A stretch of 52,920 nt of DNA, from assembly GCA_947625905.1 (NCBI GenBank), contig CANQQJ010000026.1:1-52920 (forward strand), written 5' to 3'. Made by a program: the position numbers and the translations under genes. The DNA comes from an uncultured Clostridia bacterium (GTDB lineage: Bacteria; Bacillota; Clostridia; Monoglobales; Monoglobaceae). Positions 6,745 through 17,000 of the stretch are shown piece by piece. Numbering within the stretch: position 1 is the first letter of the stretch; each line of letters opens with the position of its first letter. Below the pieces are notes generated by a model, which ran no database searches, was not told the DNA's origin, and was given only the letters and a program-made list of their open reading frames with translations.

Positions 6745-8937
6745 TTACTCCTCTGATTTGACAAAATGCAGTTCAACGGGCGCATAATCTCCCACTGTTT
6801 CAGGCAGTAATATACCGCCGTTCATGAGAGCGTTTCCGGTATACACGCCTTCGGTTCCATCAAGGCGGTATTCCAAATCGGGCGCGAGACCCCGCAGTCT
6901 GACGGTGCAGGAAATCATGTTCGGTTCCGTCCTGACGACCATTCCGTGCACAAGAGCCTCCGACTTGTCATCCGACACAAATTCCCATACGGCGTAATTG
7001 TCCGCAAGCGGATCGCTCAATCTGTGATAGCTTCCGTTATGTATCAGATGTCTGTATTTTTTATAGCGGATTATCTGTTCTTTCACCGCCTCTTTTTCCG
7101 TCTCCGATAAAGTATTCAGATCAAGTTCATAACCAAAGCTTCCAGCCATGGCCGTGACCGCCCTTGTTTCGATCGGCGTTTTTCTGCCGGTTTGGTGATT
7201 GGGAACAGCCGACACATGGGAGCCGACCGAGGAAACCGGATAAAAGAACGAGGTTCCGTATTGAATTTTTGCGCGGTCATAAGCGTCGGTATTATCACTG
7301 CACCATATTTGGGGGCAATAGTACAGCATTCCCGCGTCAAACCTTCCGCCTCCGGCACTGCATCCCTCAAAGAGAACATCCGGAAAATCGGTTGTCAGCT
7401 TTTCCAGAAGTTCATACAACCCCAGAACATAGCGATGAGACAGTTCTCCCTGATTTGCGGGCGGCAGGCAGTGACTGTACCGGTCACAGATGCTGCGGTT
7501 CATGTCCCATTTTATATACACGGCTCCGCAATCACGAATTATTCTGCTGATCGAGTCGTAAAGATAATCACGCACATCGGGATTGCTCATGTCAAGCACC
7601 AGCTGGTAACGTCCGCGCATAGGCTTCCTGCCCGGGATTATAATCGCCCAGTCGGGGTGCGCGCGGTACAGATCGCTGTCCTCCGAAACCATTTCAGGCT
7701 CTATCCATATTCCGAATTTCAATCCGAGAGCTCTGATTTTTTTGCCCAATCCGTCGAGACCGCAGGGAAGCTTTGACTTATTCACGAACCAGTCGCCGAG
7801 ACCGGAGCAGTCATCGTCGCGCTTGCCGAACCAGCCGTCGTCGAGCACAAGCATATCCACTCCGAGAGCGGCGGCCTGCTCCGCGATTTTTATGATTTTT
7901 TCTTCATCAAAGTCAAAGTATGTCGCTTCCCAATTATTAATAAGCACCGGCCTTTCCGAAAGCTTGTATTTTCCTCTGCACACGTTTTCGCGGATGATCT
8001 TATGAAAATTACGCGACAGCGTATCAAAGCCGCTTGAACTGTATGAAAGTATCGCTTCCGGCGTGTTAAATTCCTCGCCGGGCTTAAGCTCCCAGCGGAA
8101 CAGCTCCGGATGTATTCCCATGATCAATCGGACCTGATTGAGCTTGTCCAGCTCGACCGCGGTTTGGCACGCGCCGCTGTAAACCATTGCCGCGCCTATG
8201 CAGCTGCCGCATGTTTCCGTGCAGTCTGTCTCGCACAAAATAACAGAAGGATTTTGATGATGGCTTGAGGTTCCCCTTACGCTCGAGCTTTCCTGTATGC
8301 CGTGAAACAGCGGAACGCGCTCGACCTGACGCTCCATCGTGGGCCTGCCGTGAAAGTGCATCCATTCCCAATTTCCGCCCCTGATATCCAGACACACGCT
8401 CGCCGCCTTTGTCAATGTTATCGGCGCGGAGCCCGGGTTTCGTATAACGGCGCATCTGGTAATAATGTCCGGTTCTTCAAACACTCCGTATTTCAGCGTC
8501 ACTTCGGTGTCGGTGGCTGTGTCTTTGAGCGTGATCTCAAGCGTGTCGGCGCTTCTTCCGCCCTCGTATACGGACGGGAGACCGGGAACGGAATATTTTC
8601 CCTTTGTTATGCTGTGTGTTTTGTACCTGAGGTCAAGAGCGCTGCTTCCGTTTTGGTGAGTCGCGGCGACGGCTGAAATTCTGAAATCTCCGACGCCCGC
8701 GCAGGAATATTCCTGCGGCAGCGTGTCCAGGGAGTAAGTGCGGTCATTGCCGGCCTCATAAATACTGCCCGTACATCCAACCTGCGGATAATCAAGCAGG
8801 TATTCCATATCGCAGTCGGTTCTCATGCCGTACCACACGTGCTTTAAAACGCCGTATTTGTCAGCCCTGATCTGATATTCGGTATTTTGTGTTGTCAATA
8901 TAAAAAGATTTTTTTCGGGAACAAATTTTATAGCCAT
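6745..8937 (-). CDS. GH36 alpha-galactosidase
   Basis: This 730-residue protein lacks a signal peptide and is therefore cytoplasmic. It hydrolyses terminal alpha-1,6-galactosides such as raffinose- or galactomannan-derived oligosaccharides. The nucleophile lies in the KWDMNR motif at D478 and the acid/base in CSDNTDAYDR at D548. Both positions match those reported for the Geobacillus enzyme AgaA. The LFEGCSAGGGRFD segment binds substrate. An N-terminal beta-supersandwich domain (about 1-330), a TIM barrel (about 330-640) and a C-terminal beta domain follow the family order and usual length. AGGAGGT lies 8 bases before the ATG. It is the last gene of the minus-strand locus, 18 bases after the YgjV-like gene, and is followed by a terminator. 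Confidence 0.95.
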   Translation of the reverse strand: MAIKFVPEKNLFILTTQNTEYQIRADKYGVLKHVWYGMRTDCDMEYLLDYPQVGCTGSIYEAGNDRTYSLDTLPQEYSCAGVGDFRISAVAATHQNGSSALDLRYKTHSITKGKYSVPGLPSVYEGGRSADTLEITLKDTATDTEVTLKYGVFEEPDIITRCAVIRNPGSAPITLTKAASVCLDIRGGNWEWMHFHGRPTMERQVERVPLFHGIQESSSVRGTSSHHQNPSVILCETDCTETCGSCIGAAMVYSGACQTAVELDKLNQVRLIMGIHPELFRWELKPGEEFNTPEAILSYSSSGFDTLSRNFHKIIRENVCRGKYKLSERPVLINNWEATYFDFDEEKIIKIAEQAAALGVDMLVLDDGWFGKRDDDCSGLGDWFVNKSKLPCGLDGLGKKIRALGLKFGIWIEPEMVSEDSDLYRAHPDWAIIIPGRKPMRGRYQLVLDMSNPDVRDYLYDSISRIIRDCGAVYIKWDMNRSICDRYSHCLPPANQGELSHRYVLGLYELLEKLTTDFPDVLFEGCSAGGGRFDAGMLYYCPQIWCSDNTDAYDRAKIQYGTSFFYPVSSVGSHVSAVPNHQTGRKTPIETRAVTAMAGSFGYELDLNTLSETEKEAVKEQIIRYKKYRHLIHNGSYHRLSDPLADNYAVWEFVSDDKSEALVHGMVVRTEPNMISCTVRLRGLAPDLEYRLDGTEGVYTGNALMNGGILLPETVGDYAPVELHFVKSEE

Positions 8938-8955
8938 AAACTACCTCCTGATAAA

Positions 8956-9471
8956 TCATAGATTTTTATCGGATATACCCCTGTAACGACATATCCCTAT
9001 CACTACCGAGACCAGCGAAACCAACTGCGCGAACACAGCCGAGCTTCCGACAATAATGTCATATACGATCCACAACACTATATTGGGGATCGTGGCATAT
9101 CGCGTGGTCTGCGGATCCTTTACGACAACGCTTATCAAAAAGAACACAACCGCCATTATCGGCAGCAAGTCGAGCGGTTTGTGCAGGCCCCAGAAGCTTG
9201 CCGCTAAATATACCGCGGAAAAAAGCGCGTTTTGCCACATGGGAACATTCCGCCCGCTCTTTCGGTACCAAGCGCTCAACAGTGTGAACGCCACCGCGAT
9301 CACGTTGAACACGGCGGCGAGCACTGTTCCTCCGAGAAAGAAAAAGCTGAGCCCGGCCACGGCGTTTGCCGCCGCGCAGCACAAAAGCTGCTGCCACTTT
9401 TCTTTTAGCTGGGGACTCAATACACACAGCAGCGTCGTCAACAGTCCCAGCGCCTGCGCCGCATACCACAT
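8956..9471 (-). CDS. YgjV-family inner-membrane protein
   Basis: This 171-residue protein has about six hydrophobic segments with short loops (starting MWYAAQALGLLTTLLCVLSPQ). It has the FFFLGGTVLAAVFNVIAVA and WYRKSGRNVP features of the YgjV family, whose substrate is unknown. Its GGAGGAGTG ribosome-binding site is formed by the last codons of the aldolase gene upstream, so translation of the two is coupled. The position between a NanA-like lyase and GH36 suggests a sugar-related transport or membrane role. That is inference only. Confidence 0.75.
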   Translation of the reverse strand: MWYAAQALGLLTTLLCVLSPQLKEKWQQLLCCAAANAVAGLSFFFLGGTVLAAVFNVIAVAFTLLSAWYRKSGRNVPMWQNALFSAVYLAASFWGLHKPLDLLPIMAVVFFLISVVVKDPQTTRYATIPNIVLWIVYDIIVGSSAVFAQLVSLVSVVIGICRYRGISDKNL

Positions 9472-9475
9472 AAAA

Positions 9476-10369
9476 TCACTCCTCCCGGAACGGCCAGCCC
9501 AGCTTGTTCAACTCCTCCCGGAACGCCGCCTTCTCGTCACCACTGAAGCTGCGCTGCGGAAATACCGCTTTTTCGGCTTCAAATCCCAGTATTTCAGCCG
9601 CGCACTTTACAGAAGGGATCACCCCGTTTTTGATCATGAACTCGATCACTCGGTTAATTTTTATCTGCACGCGCATCGCTTCCTCCATGCGCCCCTCTTG
9701 AAACAGCTTATAAATCTTTACAAACTCCGGCAGCATTACGTTATAAGTTGAGCCTATTCCGGCATCCGCGCCGGCTGCCAGTCCCTCCAAGAGCAGCTCA
9801 TCCGGCCCGTTGATAATATTCATTTCGCCATTGGTAATATCCTTCAGCTTCATCATCTCAAAGAGATCATTTGAACTCCATTTCACGCCGGTTACGTTGT
9901 CAATTTGAAAAATTTTAGCAATCAATTCGGCTGACATATGCTTCTGAGCGCCGGGATGGTAATATATAATTACCGGTATAGACACACTGTCAGCCAATTT
10001 TTTGTAATACTTGAAAATATCATCCTCGCTGTAGGCGAAAAACAGCGGCGGCACGGCAGCAATAGCGTCGCAGCCCGTCTTTTCCGAATGTCGGGCCAGC
10101 GCCACAGCGTCATCAAAAAGCATCGCGGCGATATGATTTATTATCGGAACGCGGCCGTTCACGCAGCGAACGGCCGCCTCGCACATCTGTTCGCGTTTAT
10201 CACGTTCCAAGATCAAGCCCTCTCCCGTGCCTCCCAGCACGTAAAAGCCGTCAGCTCCCTGACGAATAAGCTCCTCTATCAATTGAGCCGCCGCGTCCTC
10301 GTTGATACTCCCATCCTCGCAGATCGGAGTAAGCAGCGCCGGCATAATTCCCTTAAAAATTTTTTTCAT
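9476..10369 (-). CDS. DapA/NanA-family aldolase, N-acetylneuraminate lyase-like
   Basis: The protein has 297 residues, the normal length for this class I aldolase family. Residues 46-51 give GGTGEG, the catalytic-site tyrosine lies in IIYYHPG (Y136/Y137) and the Schiff-base lysine is K163 in GVKWSSND. The later NGPDELLLEGLAAGADAGIG and STYNV segment closely follows the E. coli sialic acid lyase (GxDE, ADGGIGSTYNI), whereas lysine-pathway DapA enzymes differ there. The usual YNIP after the tyrosine is replaced by YHPG, so specificity is uncertain. It could cleave sialic acid or another 2-keto-3-deoxy acid. Context (a sialidase-fold secreted protein and an ABC importer in the same run) favours sugar-acid breakdown. 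Confidence 0.8.
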   Translation of the reverse strand: MKKIFKGIMPALLTPICEDGSINEDAAAQLIEELIRQGADGFYVLGGTGEGLILERDKREQMCEAAVRCVNGRVPIINHIAAMLFDDAVALARHSEKTGCDAIAAVPPLFFAYSEDDIFKYYKKLADSVSIPVIIYYHPGAQKHMSAELIAKIFQIDNVTGVKWSSNDLFEMMKLKDITNGEMNIINGPDELLLEGLAAGADAGIGSTYNVMLPEFVKIYKLFQEGRMEEAMRVQIKINRVIEFMIKNGVIPSVKCAAEILGFEAEKAVFPQRSFSGDEKAAFREELNKLGWPFREE

Positions 10370-10493
10370 AGTCTTCCTCTATTCCGAATAATTGTTTGCG
10401 GCTTCCGCAACGCGGAAAAAGCCAAAAATCAATATTCTGTCGTTAATAAAAATTTTGTTGTTTCGGCTTCTTCCGCATCGGTTTTTTTGCCTC

Positions 10494-12074
10494 TTACTGT
10501 TTGCTTGCGTTGTCTATATTCTCATGGAATTGGTCATAAGCTTTCTGACACAGGCTGACATATTCGTCAACACCCATCTTCTTCAGCGAATCCTTGTAGC
10601 TCTCCCAATCCGCGTCTATGTCTTCGGTTCCCACTATCCACTTGGCCTTTTTCTGATTAACCAAGTCAAACAGGTCGGTTCTGAGCTCGCCTATGCGGCT
10701 CGCGTCCTCGGTGGTGTAATACGGTCTCGGCCACTGGTCCAAATTCACATAAGGCTCATAAAGTTTGTACGCGTCCTCAAGACCCGTCCACAGCTCGCAG
10801 TCTTCGACCTTTGTGCCGTATTCATCCGCATAAATCGGGCCCGGGCATCCGGTAACCATATTATGAGTGGTAAAATAAGCCAATGTCGTTCCGTCATCCG
10901 GCTCGTTAAACCGATAAACGCCGTTTTCGTCAACAGTGAACACCTTACCCACATTGCCGTATCTGTTCTGCAGAGTCTGGTCAAACGTAAAGAACTTATC
11001 TATCCATTTGACTGCCGCCTCCGGATTCTTGCAGGATGTTGTGATGCTGAACAAATCTCTGTTTCCGTAAACCACACCGGGATGCAGACGCCATACCGTC
11101 TCGTATCCGTCGACCTTCAGCGGCGGTATGGCAATATACTCATCCGGATTGCCCATGGGATTAGTGGCTGACCAAGTAAATCCGACAACCGAGGGATTCG
11201 ATTCGCGCTTCGCGTAAAATGTATCGTTGGTATGGGTAAAGCACTCCTTGTCTATCAGACCTTCGCTGTAAAGCTCACGGCAGAATTTGATCATTTCTTT
11301 CCACTCATCGGTCATCGGTGTAAATTCCGCTTTTTTGTTATCGATCGTAATAAAGCCTTCATATACGCCGGACTTGGTCGGCTTTCCCCATAAGCCCATA
11401 AGAGCCTCCAGGTTTTCATAGCCGGAGTCGTTTAAGAAGGTTAAGGGGATCTCGTCCTGCTCTCCGTTTCCGTTGGGGTCGCCGGTCTTAAAGGCCTTTA
11501 AGACCTCGTGCAGATCGTCTATTGTCTGCGGAACCTCAAGATCCAGCTTATCGAGCCATGTCTTGTTGATGTAGAACACGTTTTCAAGACCCAAGGACAT
11601 CAATCCGGTGTAACTCGGGAGACTGTAGATATGTCCGTCCGGCAGAGTACACGCGCCCTTGATCACAGGGTTCTTTTCAAAGAATTCGTAGAGGTTCGGG
11701 GTCGACTCTTCCGAAATATACTCGTCAAGAGGCACCAGGATCCCGCTTGCCGCGTAGTTGGAGACATCAGCTGCCTGGAGCATATTGCCGAGAACAACCT
11801 CGGGATAATCGCCCGAACTGAATTTTATTTTCAGCGCTTCGCTGAAATCGCCCGTAAGCCTGTTCCACGTAATGGGGACATCGCTGAGGCTTTCCCATCT
11901 TTCAAGCGTCGGCTCTAATTTATCCTGTTCCTTACTGCTGTATTCATACGTGACGGTAAAGCCGCCGTTATCGGCGCCCGCGTTCTCTTTGCTTCCGCCG
12001 CAGCCCGTCAGCACGGTGGCAAGCAACGCTATCGAGAGACAAATGCATACCGCATTTTTCAAAATTTTTTTCAT
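10494..12074 (-). CDS. Extracellular solute-binding lipoprotein of a sugar ABC importer
   Basis: This is a 526-residue lipoprotein with a signal peptide ending in the lipobox LTGC (C25) followed by GGSKEN, so it is anchored on the outer face of the membrane. Its length and the texture (EVVLGNMLQAADVSNYAASG, LVPLDEYISEES) fit the LplA/YtcQ-type large binding proteins that serve LplB/YtcP permeases. It would deliver oligosaccharides or glycosides. ACGGAGGAG lies 6 bases upstream of the ATG. It follows the two permease genes on the same strand with a 66-base AT-rich gap, which could carry extra promoter activity to raise its level. The substrate cannot be read from sequence. Confidence 0.9.
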   Translation of the reverse strand: MKKILKNAVCICLSIALLATVLTGCGGSKENAGADNGGFTVTYEYSSKEQDKLEPTLERWESLSDVPITWNRLTGDFSEALKIKFSSGDYPEVVLGNMLQAADVSNYAASGILVPLDEYISEESTPNLYEFFEKNPVIKGACTLPDGHIYSLPSYTGLMSLGLENVFYINKTWLDKLDLEVPQTIDDLHEVLKAFKTGDPNGNGEQDEIPLTFLNDSGYENLEALMGLWGKPTKSGVYEGFITIDNKKAEFTPMTDEWKEMIKFCRELYSEGLIDKECFTHTNDTFYAKRESNPSVVGFTWSATNPMGNPDEYIAIPPLKVDGYETVWRLHPGVVYGNRDLFSITTSCKNPEAAVKWIDKFFTFDQTLQNRYGNVGKVFTVDENGVYRFNEPDDGTTLAYFTTHNMVTGCPGPIYADEYGTKVEDCELWTGLEDAYKLYEPYVNLDQWPRPYYTTEDASRIGELRTDLFDLVNQKKAKWIVGTEDIDADWESYKDSLKKMGVDEYVSLCQKAYDQFHENIDNASKQ

Positions 12075-12140
12075 TTTCTTCTCCTCCGTTTTTGTGATTT
12101 TTATTTGTATTAAATTTTTATCTTTATTTTTTCATTTCGC

Positions 12141-13034
12141 TTATCCCTTTACCGAACCGATCATAACGCCCTTAACAAAGTGCTTCTGCACAAACGGATA
12201 CACCAGGAATACCGGTATAGATGACGCTATTACCACAGCGTACCGCACGCTTTGCTGCGCCTTCTGCATTTCCGAAATCACCTGCGAGTTTGCCGCTCCC
12301 TGTATCGACTCCGTATTCAGTGAGTTGGTAAGATTCCTCAATACCAGCTGCAGCGGATATTTGTCTGAGTCGCTTATGTAATACAAGGCCGAAAGGTACG
12401 AATTCCAATGTATCAGCGCGTGATACAGCACCATTACCGCAATGATCGACTTTGACAGCGGCAGCACTATCCTTGTGAAAAATACCATATAGCCTCCGCC
12501 GTCTATCTTGACCGACTCAAACAACTCGTCAGGAATATTGTTGTTAAAGAACGATCTGCACACTATCATGTTGTAGACATTCAGCGCTCCCGGCAGGATC
12601 AGCGCCCACATCGAATTAAGCAGATGCAGGCCCCTTATCGTGAGGTACAGCGGTACCACGCCGCCCGAAAAATACATCGTCAGCACAAAAAACACGGATA
12701 TCCATTTTCTTCCCGGCAGCTCCTTCCTCGAAAGCACAAACGCCGTCGGTATGCATACCAGCAGATTTACCACCGTTCCGACCACCGTGTATAAGATCGA
12801 ATTCCTGTATCCCTTGACAATGTCCGAGTATTCCACCAGCTTTCGGTATCCGGAAAAAGTAATACCCTTGGGATGCAGTATCGTCTGTCCGAGGTTCACA
12901 TAAACAGGATCGCTTATCGACGCCGTCAGCACAAAATACAGAGGATAAACAATGATCAACGCGATTATCAATAGGATCAGACCGTTCACAATACCGAATA
13001 TTCTATCGGTATTCATTCTTTGTTTCAGTTTCAT
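12141..13034 (-). CDS. Carbohydrate ABC transporter permease, YtcP/MalG type
   Basis: This 297-residue integral membrane protein has six predicted helices. The cytoplasmic EAA-loop reads ELFESVKIDGGG and then YMVFFTRIVLPLS, the site that docks the ATPase. It ends in the conserved FVKGVMIGSVKG tail of YtcP-type permeases. It forms a heterodimer with the LplB-type subunit encoded 15 bases upstream. AGGAGGGG precedes the start. No ATP-binding subunit is encoded in this locus, and systems of this class commonly share an MsmX-like ATPase from elsewhere in the genome. Confidence 0.92.
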   Translation of the reverse strand: MKLKQRMNTDRIFGIVNGLILLIIALIIVYPLYFVLTASISDPVYVNLGQTILHPKGITFSGYRKLVEYSDIVKGYRNSILYTVVGTVVNLLVCIPTAFVLSRKELPGRKWISVFFVLTMYFSGGVVPLYLTIRGLHLLNSMWALILPGALNVYNMIVCRSFFNNNIPDELFESVKIDGGGYMVFFTRIVLPLSKSIIAVMVLYHALIHWNSYLSALYYISDSDKYPLQLVLRNLTNSLNTESIQGAANSQVISEMQKAQQSVRYAVVIASSIPVFLVYPFVQKHFVKGVMIGSVKG

Positions 13035-13049
13035 TTCATGCCCCTCCTA

Positions 13050-14003
13050 TCAGAATATCGAATTGTCGCTGTATTTCTTTGCTATCGCGTTCACGATCAG
13101 CAGACATGTGAGGTTGACCATGGTGTTGAACAGATCCACAGCCGTTGAAAAACCGAACTGGCCTTCAAGCAGTCCCACCTTGTACACGTAGGTACTGATG
13201 ATCTCGGACCCGCCCAGATTCAGCGGAGTCTGGAGCAGCAGCATTTTATCCGCTCCGAGGGCAAATATCTGGCCCCAGCTCAATATCAGCATGATGATAA
13301 TGGTATTGGTGATCGACGGCAGTTCTATATGCCAAATCGTTTTCAAACGGCTTGCGCCGTCGATCTTTGCCGCTTCTATCTGATCCTGGTCCACCGACGA
13401 AAGCGCCGCTATATAAATTATCGCGTCAAATCCCATGTTCTGCCATATGCCCGTTAAAACATATATCGGCAGCACATACTCATCGTGCCCGAAAAACAGG
13501 ATATCTTCTTTGCCGAATTTTTTAAGCAGGATATTGACAACGCCCGTTCCCGGCGCCAGCATCAAGCTGGTTATGCTGATAACTATAACTATCGACAGCA
13601 AATGAGGAATGTAAGACACGTTTTGAACTATTTTTTTGTATTTTGTATGCCGCACCTGATTGACCATCAGAGCGAATATGATCGGCAGCGGGAACGAAAC
13701 CAGATTCGTCACTATCGCCACCTTAAAGGTGTTCCAGATCAGATGCCAGAAGTTCGGCATCGAGAAAAAGCGCAGAAAATGTTTAAGCCCGACCCACGGC
13801 GATTCCGTGATCGAACGTCCCGGGATCAGGTCCTTAAACGCCAGCTGTATGCCGTACATCGGCGCGTATTTAAACATGATCGTTAACACGATCGCGGGGA
13901 TCAGCAGCGCGTACAGAGGCATGCAGTTTATGATACGCCTTTTTAATCCCGAGCGATTTTTGTTTTTTAGCGCAGCGGCTTTTTCGGTGGTCATTATATT
14001 CAT
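13050..14003 (-). CDS. ABC transporter permease, LplB type
   Basis: This 317-residue membrane protein has six predicted helices after a basic N-terminus. Typical LplB marks are YAPMYGIQLAFKD in the first periplasmic loop and the EAA-loop EAAKIDGASRLKTIWHIELP. It pairs with the YtcP-type permease downstream. The ATG at 14003 follows GGAGAGATAGAAAG. It lies 71 bases after the 1474-residue secreted protein gene on the same strand, which ties import to the surface proteins. Confidence 0.92.
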   Translation of the reverse strand: MNIMTTEKAAALKNKNRSGLKRRIINCMPLYALLIPAIVLTIMFKYAPMYGIQLAFKDLIPGRSITESPWVGLKHFLRFFSMPNFWHLIWNTFKVAIVTNLVSFPLPIIFALMVNQVRHTKYKKIVQNVSYIPHLLSIVIVISITSLMLAPGTGVVNILLKKFGKEDILFFGHDEYVLPIYVLTGIWQNMGFDAIIYIAALSSVDQDQIEAAKIDGASRLKTIWHIELPSITNTIIIMLILSWGQIFALGADKMLLLQTPLNLGGSEIISTYVYKVGLLEGQFGFSTAVDLFNTMVNLTCLLIVNAIAKKYSDNSIF

Positions 14004-14074
14004 CTTTCTATCTCTCCATCTGTATTAATTATTTGTTTTGTCTCTTAGATGTATGTCTTGGCCGCGGCGCTTTA

Positions 14075-17000
14075 TTATAAGGCATCGCTGTTTTCCGACA
14101 GGTCGGAGGGCGGGGGAAGCCCTCCGACATTTTTCAAAAGCGGATTGGCCGCGTATCTGAACGCGCGAACCTCATCATCGCTCAAATAGCCGTAACTCGT
14201 AAGGATCACAACATCCTCCGTGTCGCATAGGTTCAAGCCGTATGCCTCGGCGAAAGCGGCGGGAGAAATATAAACGATCCCTTCTTTGACCGCAGTGTCG
14301 CCCGCCGGAACGGTCACCTCGTCTCCGAGCCCGCGAAAGACTGCGCTGCCGTCCTCCGCTGTTTCAAATGAAACACCCGCGTACGCGGCGGCCAGAGGCG
14401 CGGAAAGCTTTCCTTCATACAGCGCGTCCTTCACCAAGGTGCCACCGAACCATACGTTATTCGTCGTCTTGTCAAGTACCAGAGAGCGCTCCGCCACTTC
14501 CTTGCCGGCAAACCGGGTCGCGTTGATAAAAGACGGATAGTGGAAATGACACTGCTCAAATCTGTCGGTATCTCTCAGCTCATCCTTTTTATACGCCACC
14601 ACCTCCACGCTCCATTGCGGCGCCGTGTAATCACGCATTCTGAAAGAGTGGACCAGCACATAGTCCCTAAGCACATTGATACAGGTGTTCATGATCATAC
14701 TGTCATCCCAGGAATACGGGAAATTGTTGTAGTCGTTTTCAAACGCCGTTTCCAGGAATTTCCAGTTCTTTCCTCCGTCATAGCTGCGTGCGAACGCCAC
14801 TCTCTGCCGCTTGACCTGATTTCTGCCGGATGAGAAGGCGTTGTCATATCCCCATGCAAAGTACAGCACGTTCAGGTCATACGGATCGTTTTCGACATTG
14901 AAGCAGTTAGTGGCGCTGAAGAACGGCGTTGTGTGAATATCGTAGCTCCAGGTTTCGCCTCTGTCATAAGATACGATGTACAAAACCGCGCCTCTCTCGC
15001 TTCTGAAGTAGCACCGCGTTTCATTGCCGACCTCAACGGTCTTGGCTTCAGCCATCATACATCCGACATTATCCGGACCCAGCGGCGAACACCTGGTCCA
15101 GTTCCGTCCGTCGTCATCGGAATAGAACACCACGGTGATTCCTGTTTCCTCCGATCCCGACTTTCCCGATGTATAGTAAATTCTTCCGGAGGCTCCCTGA
15201 GATACGCGATTCGGAGATATAACATTCGCCAAATCATCCGATACAAGTGTTTGCAGTTCCCAAGTCTCGCCTTTGTCATAAGATATGTAGCACTTGGCGC
15301 AGTACTTGCCGTTTATATCCTCGGTCGGAATACTGATCATGGCACCCGATTTCAGCTGCAGCACATGCTCGGACTGACCTTTGATGGTTGTCACGGCTCC
15401 GTTGTAGCTCTTAAAGCCGTCGGAGGAGCGTATCGTCGTTTTATAATCGCTCAGGATTATCTCGTCATCCGAGTCAAACGCGTCATAGCTTCCGTATAAA
15501 CCGTCGATGATCTGTTCGGTCACACCCGTGCCGGGCTTGGAATCACCCACATAGCTGAAGCTGTCAAGAACGACCGAGCCGCGCTTTATCATAAATCCGA
15601 TGTGTCCGTGGCAGACGATCGGTTCCAGATTCGAAAAAATCGGTTCTCCGTTCACCGTCAGATCGGCTTTGACCTCGTCTTCAATACTGCTTCTGAGCTT
15701 AAGACCCATGGTAATTTTTTCGCCTATCGGCAGGTTTCCGTCTGCCTCCGCTACCGTTGTTACACTGTTGGGCAAAACGTTTATCATCTCGAATTTCCCG
15801 GTTTCGTAATTATAACCCATTTGGGTGTACATATAGGTGCTCGCGTGATTCAACACAAACCAGAATCCGCCGGAACACTCCTTGATCTCCAGTTCGGCGC
15901 TGACCTCGGCGTCGCGGGCGCTGACGTTCAGTTCGGAGATACCCGTTGTATCCTCCGCGCTCAGAGTCATGACTCCTTTTTCTGTGTCAACATCGCATAA
16001 AGCCTTGCTCGACTGCCAGAAGTCCTGTGACGCGATCTCGCCGCTTCCGTCAAACTCGTCGCTATATATGTAAATATCCTTGTAATCATTAACGGCTACA
16101 TAATTCAAACCGTCGCCGCCCGTGACGTTAATGCCCAAAGCGCCCTCGCTGCCGTTTCCCGCGGAATGTATTCCGCGGAAGGTCCCGATAAATTCGCCGT
16201 CGGCGTAGAGTCGGTTCATTCCGACGCTCGTGTCGACCCGATAAAATACCTGGGCGGGCGTATTCGGCACATCGCCGATCTTGGAGCGATACGGAATGTC
16301 GGAATCGTTAGAGGTCGTCATGGTGTAGATCTCACCGTTTAAGAACTCCACCGTGTTATTGAAATATCCGTCCGACAAAGCCAGCGTGAAGCTGTCGTTC
16401 TTGTCGGCCGTAAAGTCCAGATAATGATATCCGCCAACACCTTCAATGTTATACACCGCGTTTTGCTCGTTCACATTTGTTTTAAGAAAATGATTATTGC
16501 GTCCTTCGGGGATAGACACGCTGAAGTTTTTGACCTCAAGCCCCATGCTTTCCGCTTTGCTGTTTACCTCATCGGTTTTGGGCATCTTGAACGAGAAAAC
16601 ATACTGGCCGTTTCTGTAGACCTCGGCGATGTTTCCGTCGGTGAATATCCGCCATTTTCCCGTCGCTCCGACGCGCGTCTCTGTTCCATTCTCCGTAAGA
16701 TAAGACAGCTCTTCGGCGGTGTGCGTCATATACAGCTTGTGCATTCCGTTGCTCAGCTCCACGACCGCGGAGCCGTCCTCTCCCGCGACCTCATAGGAAA
16801 TATCGTTGGCGTAATTTGTTGAGGTCTGTCCGTTCATCGCGGTCAGCCTCTCGGAAATACCGAATATCGGCACTCCGTTTGCGTCATAGCACATGGCCGT
16901 AAGGCTGTGCTCGGAGGGCGCAAGCTCCGGCAGCGTTACCGCGTACGGCGCCTCGAATGCGCTGCCCGCCTCAACGCCGTCAAGCAGATATGTCACATGG

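Noticed and set aside
9056-9751. A 231-codon plus-strand frame opposite the YgjV-like and aldolase genes
   Set aside because: It lies across two well-supported minus-strand genes and their coupled junction and shows no family features.
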